Shown here in pieces: positions 28,100 through 35,000 of a DNA stretch of 37,301 nt. Location of the stretch: IMG/VR virus record IMGVR_UViG_3300027806_000086, positions 1 to 37,301 of that record; one strand, given 5' to 3'. Position numbers and translations under genes: made by a program. Source of the stretch: a virus. Every line of letters begins with the position of its first letter. Position 1 is the stretch's first letter. The notes beneath the pieces were generated by a model. It saw nothing but the letters and a program-made list of their open reading frames with translations. It did not search any database and was not told where the DNA came from.

Positions 28100-28366
28100 A
28101 TGTTCTACGTCCGAATGCACGACCGATATCTCTCCGGCTGGGGCGCCGCGCGCGACGCGCGCAACGTCCTCGTCGTCGAGTGCGAAACGATCGAAGAGGC
28201 GGAGGCTATCCGCGATGCCGCGCTAATGCGGCCCGAGATGCGAGCCGTCCGTATCGTCTCGACCCGCCCTCGTTCGCGGGTCGGCGTCGTCTACTCGTGG
28301 CGCACGTTCGCCGACATGGGCGGACCGTGGCGCGCCTACTACCGAGCCGGGAGGACCGCGGCATGA
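28100..28366 (+). CDS. Small early protein (88 aa)
   Basis: ATG 28100 has GGGAG nine bases upstream; a TTG at 28076 overlapping the preceding stop would lengthen it by eight residues. It begins 'MFYVRMHDRYLSGWGAARDA' and continues 'NVLVVECETIEEAEAIRDAA', ending in a basic Trp/Tyr-rich part. The pattern (yyV.v.Dr..SgWG.A....n.lv..c.t.eeAe) recurs in phage early proteins of unknown function. ATGA coupling to the next gene. Confidence 0.7.
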   Translation: MFYVRMHDRYLSGWGAARDARNVLVVECETIEEAEAIRDAALMRPEMRAVRIVSTRPRSRVGVVYSWRTFADMGGPWRAYYRAGRTAA

Positions 28367-28608
28367 GCACGATCGAGGAACTCCGCGCCACGCGGCGCGC
28401 GAAGCAGAAGCGGATAGCGGCGGCGCACCGCGGCGCCAACGTCGAGCGGTTGCTCGAAAAGGCGGGACTCTCGCAGCGCGGCGCGGCCCGGGCGCTCGAG
28501 ATCAACGAGCGGACGATGCGCCGGTACTGCTCCGGCGACTCTCCCGCGCCTCGGGTCGTCCTGCTCGCGCTGGCGTATCTACGCGACAATCCGCGAGAGC
28601 GCGAATAG
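28363..28608 (+). CDS. XRE-type HTH protein at end of early operon (81 aa)
   Basis: ATG 28363 overlaps the preceding stop (ATGA). The product is helical: 'AAHRGANVERLLEKAGLSQR' then 'GAARALEINERTMRRYCSGD' and 'PRVVLLALAYLRDN', a helix-turn-helix of the XRE kind. It probably binds DNA. Its 3' end overlaps the convergent Rz1-like gene by 107 bases (28502-28608), with no terminator between the two units. Confidence 0.75.
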   Translation: MSTIEELRATRRAKQKRIAAAHRGANVERLLEKAGLSQRGAARALEINERTMRRYCSGDSPAPRVVLLALAYLRDNPRERE

Positions 28609-28831
28609 CCGTCATCTTGAGCGCCGCCTCGTCGACGCACTCGGCCGCGTCGAGGTAGGCGCGGGCGAGGTCGCCGTTAGTCGCGATCTCGCGCGCCGGC
28701 GGGCGGCAGGGCTCGGTCAGGGCGGCCGGGATCGTCGGGCAGGTCTCGATCACGACCAAGCGCGGCGCGCACGCTGTCAGGAAGAGCGACGCGAGCCCAA
28801 TCGTTAGCGGCGGGATCGTTCTGGAGCGCAT
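28502..28831 (-). CDS. Outer-membrane spanin lipoprotein (Rz1-like)
   Basis: This 109-residue lipoprotein starts 'MRSRTIPPLTIGLASLFLTA' followed by Cys21; 'FLTAC' fits a lipobox, so the mature protein should be lipidated and carried to the outer membrane. A Pro- and Cys-containing segment 'VVIETCPTIPAALTEPCRPP' and a helical end with further Cys residues follow. It lies inside and beyond the Rz-like gene in another frame (overlap 28677-28831), the classical Rz/Rz1 architecture. The two subunits fuse inner and outer membranes at lysis. The C-terminus is longer than usual for Rz1 and overlaps the convergent HTH gene. Confidence 0.85.
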   Translation of the reverse strand: MRSRTIPPLTIGLASLFLTACAPRLVVIETCPTIPAALTEPCRPPAREIATNGDLARAYLDAAECVDEAALKMTAIRALADCRVDTPARAGRPEARESRRSSTGASSAR

Positions 28832-29090
28832 TGGAGAGTCCCTCTCGGCGGCGGTTTGCCCGGGCGCGGGCGTCGGTTAGGTCGCGGTCGAGCTCGGCTA
28901 TGACAGCCTGCTGCTCGGCCAGAGCGGCGGCGAACCTCTCGCCCGCCTCCGCGGTCGCGCGCTCCCATCGGGCGCGCTCGGCGGCGACGCCGCGGTCGAA
29001 CGCGAAGTCGTAGGCGAGCCAGACGGCGACGACGACGGCGAGGACGCCGGCCGCGTAGCCGACGAGACGAGCGGTTAGCCAGACGGGCAT
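28677..29090 (-). CDS. Inner-membrane spanin (Rz-like)
   Basis: This 137-residue protein has an N-terminal membrane anchor 'YAAGVLAVVVAVWLAYDFAF' (residues ~12-31) and a long periplasmic helix or coiled coil 'ERARWERATAEAGERFAAAL...QQAVIAELDRDLTDARARAN'. A C-terminus '...NDWARVALPDSVRAAL' typical of Rz proteins follows. It pairs with the overlapping Rz1-like lipoprotein. ATG 29090 overlaps the preceding small gene by 16 bases. The Rz/Rz1 pair is direct evidence for a Gram-negative host. Confidence 0.88.
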   Translation of the reverse strand: MPVWLTARLVGYAAGVLAVVVAVWLAYDFAFDRGVAAERARWERATAEAGERFAAALAEQQAVIAELDRDLTDARARANRRREGLSNALQNDPAANDWARVALPDSVRAALGRDRDLPDDPGRPDRALPPAGARDRD

Positions 29091-29266
29091 CGGGGTTTCT
29101 CCGGGTTGCGATCGGTCTCCGGGCGGAAGCCGGCGCGGCCGCAGCCGGAGCCGTCGGGAGGGTGCCAGCCGTGCCACGTCGAGTGCGAGCACCAGACCCG
29201 GGCGTCGGCCCGGGTAAGTTCGGCGGCCCAGAAGCAGAGCCGGCAGGGCTCGGAGGCGGAGGTCAA
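29075..29266 (-). CDS. Small Cys/His-rich protein (63 aa)
   Basis: TTG 29266 overlaps the phosphoesterase stop (TTGA), so a coupled non-standard start is proposed. The product holds 'CRLCFWAAELTRADARVWCS' then 'HSTWHGWHPPDGSGCGRAGF', with CxxC, CSH and HGWH...C spacing suitable for a zinc site. Similar compact proteins occur in phage accessory regions. The 3' end overlaps the Rz-like gene. Function unknown. Confidence 0.6.
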   Translation of the reverse strand: MTSASEPCRLCFWAAELTRADARVWCSHSTWHGWHPPDGSGCGRAGFRPETDRNPEKPRCPSG

Positions 29267-30375
29267 GCCGCGGCCCGGCGCTTGCGTAGCCACGTCAGGT
29301 AGTCTGCGGCCGCCTCGATATCGTGCTCGACGCGGACGAGACCGAGCTCGCCGGCGCGCGGGTCGAGGATAACCGTCGCGGACGGCGCGATCATCGCGGG
29401 CGGGAGTCCGAGCGCGTCGGCGTAGGCGTCGTGAATCTTGTACGACCCGAGTTGAAGCAGGTGCGCGAGATGCCCCGTCGCCGCGATCCGGAGCATTTGA
29501 TAACCGCCGGTATGCTTGTGTCCGGAGACGATCACGTGATCGTGATGAGTTAACTTCGCCGCGCGCAGTTGCCCGTGCGAGGGATTCCACATCGAGTTGC
29601 CCGGCCAGTCGTGCCGGGCCGCCATCCTTACCTCGGCGCCGTTCGCGAACTCGAGCGCGACGCGGACGGTATGGTCGCCCGTTAGCGCGACGCCGGCCTG
29701 CCGCTGTATCCAGCGCAGCGGGTCGCCGGAGCCGCTCCAGTGATCGTGATTTCCCTGCACCATGAAGAGCCAATGCTCGGAGAGTTCCGAGACGAGCCAC
29801 TCGACGAGCTGCCACGCCTGTCCGGCCGTCGTCTCCTGCTCTCCGTAGAGCCGGGCAAGGCGCCCAATCCAGTTGTTCTGAAGGTCGCCGATACACGCCG
29901 CGTAGAGTCCCGGCGTCCGCTTGATAATCCCGATATCCCGCTCGAGTTGCCCGAGGTCCGTCGAGTCGTCGTCGACGTGCGGATCGCCGAGCAGCGTGAC
30001 CGCGATCGGTTCCGACGTCCGGACCTTGACCCGGACCAACTTGCGCGCCCGAGCGGCCGCGTCCTTCCGCGCGAACGCGCGCTTGCGGCGCTCGATCAGT
30101 TCGCGGACGTCGATCTTGCCGTCGGGTAACTTCGGGATGTCGAGCATCTCGATCTTGCGCGGCGCCTCCGCGGTCGCGACGTTCGGCGAACGGAACCGGG
30201 CAGCCGGGTCATAGGTGCTTTCCGGGATCGCGACGCCGCGAGACTTAAGCCCGTCGATGCGATTGGAGAGCGCCCGCCCGTTGATACCGAGCTGTCGCGC
30301 GGCCTCCGCGCGCACGCCTTTCGTCGCGTGTAACGCGGCGACTATTTCCTCGTCGGTGACTTTCTGGACTGGCAC
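29263..30375 (-). CDS. HTH-metallophosphoesterase fusion
   Basis: This 370-residue protein starts at GTG 30375 with GGAGG seven bases upstream. Residues ~5-47 form a helix-turn-helix ('TDEEIVAALHATKGVRAEAA', 'RQLGINGRALSNRIDGLKSR') like Fis-type repair or transposase domains. From ~120 the calcineurin-like fold shows 'VTLLGDPHVDDD' (Asp131, His133), 'CIGDLQNN' (Asp164), 'VQGNHDHW' (Asn209-His210-Asp211) and 'VSGHKHTGG' (~285-288), all metal-ligand motifs intact. It should hydrolyse phosphodiesters or nucleotides, possibly at a DNA site chosen by the HTH. It sits among lysis genes but has no signal peptide, so a cytoplasmic role is likely. Confidence 0.9.
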   Translation of the reverse strand: MPVQKVTDEEIVAALHATKGVRAEAARQLGINGRALSNRIDGLKSRGVAIPESTYDPAARFRSPNVATAEAPRKIEMLDIPKLPDGKIDVRELIERRKRAFARKDAAARARKLVRVKVRTSEPIAVTLLGDPHVDDDSTDLGQLERDIGIIKRTPGLYAACIGDLQNNWIGRLARLYGEQETTAGQAWQLVEWLVSELSEHWLFMVQGNHDHWSGSGDPLRWIQRQAGVALTGDHTVRVALEFANGAEVRMAARHDWPGNSMWNPSHGQLRAAKLTHHDHVIVSGHKHTGGYQMLRIAATGHLAHLLQLGSYKIHDAYADALGLPPAMIAPSATVILDPRAGELGLVRVEHDIEAAADYLTWLRKRRAAA

Positions 30376-30617
30376 GCGGCCTCCGTTGCCTCTTCGGGCG
30401 GTGACTCTTCGGACACGGTGATACCGCGCTCGCGTCGTCGCGTCGCGGTCCGCTTGTCGTCCCTCATCGCGCGCCACTCGATATGGCCGTCGACGACGCG
30501 GAACTCTTCGCGGTGAACGAGCGCGCAGTCGCAGCACTCGGTATGGGTGTAGCCCTTCATCCGGTACCAGACGCCATCGACGATCTGCACCGCGGCGTAT
30601 TTCTGGCGGCCGGCCAC
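30342..30617 (-). CDS. Small Cys-rich phage protein (91 aa)
   Basis: GTG 30617 lies two bases after the holin stop. The product reads 'MAGRQKYAAVQIVDGVWYRM' then 'KGYTHTECCDCALVHREEFR' and a basic Arg-rich tail. The 'eCcdCalVH' segment recurs in small phage proteins and may bind zinc. The gene overlaps the phosphoesterase gene by 34 bases. Function unknown. Confidence 0.68.
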   Translation of the reverse strand: MAGRQKYAAVQIVDGVWYRMKGYTHTECCDCALVHREEFRVVDGHIEWRAMRDDKRTATRRRERGITVSEESPPEEATEAACQSRKSPTRK

Positions 30618-30619
30618 GG

Positions 30620-30847
30620 TCAACGGTGCGGCAGCGGCGTCGTCGTAACGGCGCGCAGCGCGAGGTTCGCGAGCGACCCGGCGAGCAGGACGCCGGCCGC
30701 GACCTGCGGCCCGAGCAGCGTCGTGATGTGCGCGCCCGAGAGCTCGAGACCGCCGAGGACGGCGAGCGCGACGTTGATCCAAACCGTTCGCGAGCGCAGG
30801 GCGCCGCGCAGCCAGTCGCGGGTAGAGACTTCGGACTCGTCGGTCAT
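30620..30847 (-). CDS. Holin
   Basis: This 75-residue protein has two hydrophobic helices, 'TVWINVALAVLGGLELSGAH' and 'PQVAAGVLLAGSLANLALRA', with a short acidic start and a 'TTTPLPHR' end. The pattern 'sRTvW.N.alavl..le......l.p...a.v....s..N..LR..Tt.pl' is a common phage holin family. It forms the timed membrane lesions that release endolysin. ATG 30847 overlaps the endolysin stop (ATGA), so endolysin and holin are translated together. Confidence 0.85.
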   Translation of the reverse strand: MTDESEVSTRDWLRGALRSRTVWINVALAVLGGLELSGAHITTLLGPQVAAGVLLAGSLANLALRAVTTTPLPHR

Positions 30848-31356
30848 GTGAACCTCCGCAGAGTTTTTGCAAGGTCGGCGCAACACGCCGCGCGGTTCGC
30901 GCGGATCGCGTCGGCGCGGTAAACGAAATCGGGCTCGATGATCAGCGCAAGACACTTGGTCCGCGCGAGGAAGGCAAGCGGCCCCTTCGCCGGGTCGGCC
31001 TGATACCACCCCGGCTTGGTCCCGCGGTCGGGCTGAAAGTAATGCGCGAGCGTCGCCTGCACCTGCGCCGCGACGACCTGCGACCGCGACGATCCCGGAG
31101 CATAGAGAGTCTCCGAGCCGCGCGCGGTCGGCGTCGCCGCGTTGAAATGCACCTCGAGCGCGAGGTCGTCGGGTCGCGCGCGCGCGTTGATCCATCGGAC
31201 CTTCGCGCCGAGCTCGCCGGTCGGAACGACGACGGCCCGCGGTAGGAGGCGCGAGAGTTCGTCGACCCAGAGCCGCGCCTCGGCGTGCTCGACGAAGCCG
31301 CGCCACGCGGCGCCCGGAGCGGCCGGGTAGTGTCCGGCCGAGAGAAAGAGACTCAC
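30844..31356 (-). CDS. Endolysin, N-acetylmuramoyl-L-alanine amidase (Amidase_3-like)
   Basis: This 170-residue protein starts at GTG 31356 in a GTGA overlap. 'SLFLSAGHYPAAPGAAWRGF' carries the first zinc His (residue 9), 'VEHAEARLWVDEL' supplies a Glu (~23 or ~26), 'LALEVHFNAATP' the second His (70) and 'LALIIEPDFVYR' the catalytic Glu (~141). This is the Amidase_3 fold with no cell-wall-binding domain, as expected for a phage of Gram-negative hosts. It cuts the amide bond between MurNAc and L-Ala. There is no signal sequence, so it depends on the holin. Confidence 0.9.
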   Translation of the reverse strand: MSLFLSAGHYPAAPGAAWRGFVEHAEARLWVDELSRLLPRAVVVPTGELGAKVRWINARARPDDLALEVHFNAATPTARGSETLYAPGSSRSQVVAAQVQATLAHYFQPDRGTKPGWYQADPAKGPLAFLARTKCLALIIEPDFVYRADAIRANRAACCADLAKTLRRFT

Positions 31357-31625
31357 CGACCGCGATCGAGGGCGCGGTCTAGCTTGTCCTCGATCGACTG
31401 TAGCCGGTTGGTCTGGTCCGCGAGGCGCGCCTCGATGACCGCGATCCGCCTGTCCGCCTCGGGTTGAATTTTCACCTGCTCGACGGTTTCGATGCGGCGG
31501 GACATTTCCTCGAGCCGCTGCGTCATCGTCGCGCCCCACCAGATCAAGGCGAGGACGAGCGAGGCGTCGACGACGAGCGAGCCGAGCGGGACGCGGAGTT
31601 TGGAGAAATCGACCGGGGTGCTCAT
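31353..31625 (-). CDS. Membrane-anchored coiled-coil protein of the lysis module
   Basis: This 90-residue protein starts at ATG 31625, one base after the preceding stop (TGACATG). It has an amphipathic start 'MSTPVDFSKLRVPLGSLVVD', one hydrophobic helix 'ASLVLALIWWGATM' and a coiled coil 'QRLEEMSRRIETVEQVKIQP...IEARLADQTNRLQSIEDKLD'. Anchor plus coiled coil next to endolysin resembles XhlA-like lysis accessory proteins. It may regulate holin or localise endolysin. GTGA coupling to the endolysin gene. Confidence 0.7.
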   Translation of the reverse strand: MSTPVDFSKLRVPLGSLVVDASLVLALIWWGATMTQRLEEMSRRIETVEQVKIQPEADRRIAVIEARLADQTNRLQSIEDKLDRALDRGR

Positions 31626-31626
31626 G

Positions 31627-32019
31627 TCAGCAGTCCTCCGCATGCACGAAGAGCGGCGGGCCGGGCTGTTCCGGCACCCACACCTGCGCCTGCGTCTTTC
31701 GCATGACCAGCTGCTCGTCCGGGTTCGCCGACGGCATCGGGACCGTGAGTTCGCGCGTCTCGTAGTGACCGGGAACCGTCGACGGCTGCGTCCGCACCCA
31801 GTCGTAAGCCTCGGCCGTACCGCCGTGACCGGTGTATCCGTTGAACACCATGCGCGAGTCCGCGAGCGGCGGGAGTCCGACGTCGCGCGCCTCGAGGTCC
31901 CGATACCCGACGAGCTCGACGACGCCGTGACCGGCCGCGTAGTTCGTCGAGATTGACGCTATGCGCCAGTACTCGCACGTGTGACCCGAGGGCAAGGTGA
32001 TTTTCTTTAGCAGCGCCAT
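31627..32019 (-). CDS. Tail-fibre-associated protein (130 aa)
   Basis: This protein lies 12 bases downstream of the tail-fibre stop with GGGAG before ATG 32019. It begins 'MALLKKITLPSGHTCEYWRI' and has 'ASISTNYAAGHGVVELVGYR', 'TAEAYDWVRTQPSTVPGHYE' and 'VWVPEQPGPPLFVHAED'. Proteins with this 'MALLKKI.LpSG....Y.RI..i..n' start commonly follow tail-fibre genes in phages of Proteobacteria. It is probably a virion component or fibre chaperone, by context. Confidence 0.7.
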   Translation of the reverse strand: MALLKKITLPSGHTCEYWRIASISTNYAAGHGVVELVGYRDLEARDVGLPPLADSRMVFNGYTGHGGTAEAYDWVRTQPSTVPGHYETRELTVPMPSANPDEQLVMRKTQAQVWVPEQPGPPLFVHAEDC

Positions 32020-32031
32020 AATCGTCTCCCG

Positions 32032-35000
32032 CTATTCGACGGAGGTGAGTGCAAGGGTGTTTTGCGAGACCGTCGTGTTGACGTTCGCCCAACTGGTAAA
32101 CCGCAACTTGAAGGTTTTTTCGGTCGTGCCGCCGCTCGTGTCGGTATAGGTACCCGAACCGGCCGCGTTTTGTATGTAGTAGCCCGGCTCAATGTCGGCC
32201 GGGACCGGCGCGTAAGCGGTATGCGATCCGGTGAAATTGAAGGTCGCCACGTCGGAGTAGGAGCCGGCCCCGATCTTGCGCGACAGGACGACCGTGAAGG
32301 TCGGGTTCTGTTTCGTCGTCGCGTTGTAGTCCGTGAGTCCTTGCGTCGTCCCCGGGAAGTCGAGCGAGCCGGTGAAGTCGAACGCGAGTGTCAGCGTGAT
32401 GTTCCCGCCGTTCGTCGAGATCGGGCCGAGGATCGCCTCGTTTGCGCTGGTGAGGTTCGTTCCTTGCACCGAGTTCTTTAGGACGCCCGCGAGGAGCGCG
32501 CCGCCGAAATAGCCGGAGCCGTTGGTCTTGAGGTAATAGGTCGCATTGGTCTCGGTACAGTTCGCGAGGTTCGATTGATATGGCCCATACCAGACGAGGA
32601 ATTGATTAGACGATCCGAACGGCGCGCCCTCGACTTTCATGTACGAGCCGGTCGACATGATCACGCGACCGTTCGACACGTCGACGCGGAAAGAGTCGGC
32701 CGCGTTGCGGATGACGCCGGCGGTGAGCGTTCCGACGTTCGCCGAGATCGCGTCGAGCGTCGAGACCGAAAGCTTGGCCGCGGTCACCGCGCCGGCCGCG
32801 ATCTTGTTCGCGGTGATGGCGTTCGCGGCGAGTTTGTCGGTGACGACCGCGCCGTCCGCGATGAAGGTCCCGATTACCTCGCCGGGCGCGAGGCGCGGCG
32901 CGTAGCCGGTCGGATACTCGCCCTCCTCGACCTGTATGTCGTCGAAGTCGACGGAGCCGTTAGAGCCGCCGCCGACATAAGCGAAGCCGTTGTTGTCGGC
33001 CGACGCGCCCGTCCATCGAAGCGCGAACGCGTACCGCTGCCAGTTAGAGGTCAGCGCGGGTTGCGATAGAATGATGTGGTCATTTGGTCCGATATTCCAC
33101 GCCGTCCACATCACCTGCCCGACTACGCCGCCCGATGCGCGCGCGTACCACGAGAACACATACCAGCGGCCGGGCTTGAAAATCCCGGTGTTGTCATACA
33201 GGCCGTTGTTGGCGAAATAAAATCCTTTGGTGCTGTTGTTGGCGTTGAACGAGACGCGAAAGAAGTTTCCGCCGGTACGACCGCCGCTTGTCTGCACACC
33301 CCACGAAGTCGCTTCGGCGGAGTTGTCGTATAGCCAGAACCCGTCCGGCGTGGTGTTGCTCGACTCAAAACTGCTGTTCCGAACGAGGTTCGATCCGCCG
33401 ACCGCGACCGCGAGTTTGCTTGCGGTGATAGCACCGGCCTCGATCTTCGCGGCCGTGACAGCGTTCGCCGCTATCTTGTCGGCGACGACTGCGCCCGCCG
33501 TGATCTTCGGCGTCGTGACCGCGTTCGCGGCGAGCTCGTTCGCGGTCACGGCATCGGCCGCGATCTTTCCGGCGACCACGGCACCGGCGGAAATCTTCGC
33601 AGCCGTGACCGCGTTGGCCGCAATCTTGTCGGCGATTACCGCGCCGTCGACGATCAGGCTCGAGGCCACCCGCTCGTCTAGCCGAACATCGGCGATCTGG
33701 ATTTCCCCGCCAGCGTTCTCCCAGTTTAGGATGAATGACGGAGCGACAAGCTTCGTGTCGCCGTGTAGCTCCCAACCGTTCGGCGCGCCCGCGCCTACGA
33801 TGAACTCGGCGCGATTCCACCCGCCGGCCGCGGTAGCGGGCTGCGCCCATACATAGAACTCGTGGCCGTTGTTGCCGCCGACGAGCGTGCCGTCCCCGCG
33901 ACGCTGCTGCAGCGCGGCGTAAGAGAAAGAACCGGAGGTGCCGGAGGCGACACGCCACCAGAACGAGAATCGGTACTGCTTGGTGCGATCGACCGGGATC
34001 GACTTTTGCCCGTTGCCGCCGGGATGCCACGCGAGCGTGCGAGCCTGACTACCAGCCGGGCAGAACGCGACCTTGCGCCCAGCCGGCGCGTCGGAAATCG
34101 CCTTGAAGCTTGCGAGCGACCCGCCCCACGTGACGGCCCAGCTCGACTCGTCCTCAAAGGCCGGGTCGGGCATAAGTGACGCGCCGGGATTCGCCAGCAC
34201 CATCTTGCCGGCCGTCACCGAATTGGCCGCGAGCTTGTCCGCCTCGACCGCGCTCGCCGCGAGCTTCGCGGTCGTGATCGCGTTCGCCTGAATCTCGTTC
34301 GCGCCGATCGCGTTCGCGGCGACCTTTCCGGCGACGACTGCGCCGGCGACGAGCTTCGGCGTCGTCACCGCGTCGTCGGCGATCTCGGTCGCGGTGATAG
34401 TGCCGGGAAGGATCTCCTCCGGTCGCGGCGAGAAGCCGGACGGCAGCTCGCCCTGCTCGACCTGCGGCGCGCAGATGTCGATGGACGCGCCGGCCGGCAG
34501 CGTGCTAAACCCGTTGCCGCCCGTCTCCCACGAGATATAGAACTCGCCGCTCGGTGTGAACACGTTGCTGGCCGGCTGCACGCGCCACGAGTACCGCTGC
34601 CAGACGCCATCGACGAGCGGCGGGTTGGCGAGCTGGGTCGCCGGTGAAAACCCCATGTTTGAGTAGAGGCCCTGCATCGTGCGGCCAACCGCGCCGGAAC
34701 CGTTCGCGCGAGCCCAGAAGCTGATGACGTAGGTGACGCCCGGTGTCCACGAGTTGACGCCGCCGCCGGGGATGGAGGAGGTATACAAGCCCAGCGTCTG
34801 AACAGTCAACGCATTGGCCGTAACGCGGAAAAAGTTGGTGCCGAACAATCCGCCGGCGTTTACGCTCGCCGTGACAGAAATCGCGCCGTTGTTGTAGAGG
34901 CCCCACCCGGCCGGGTATCCGCCGGAGTGATTGCGGAACCCGGCGTTGGGCGCAAGGTTCCCGCCGCCCACGCCGACGTTGAGCTGCGACGCGACGAGCT

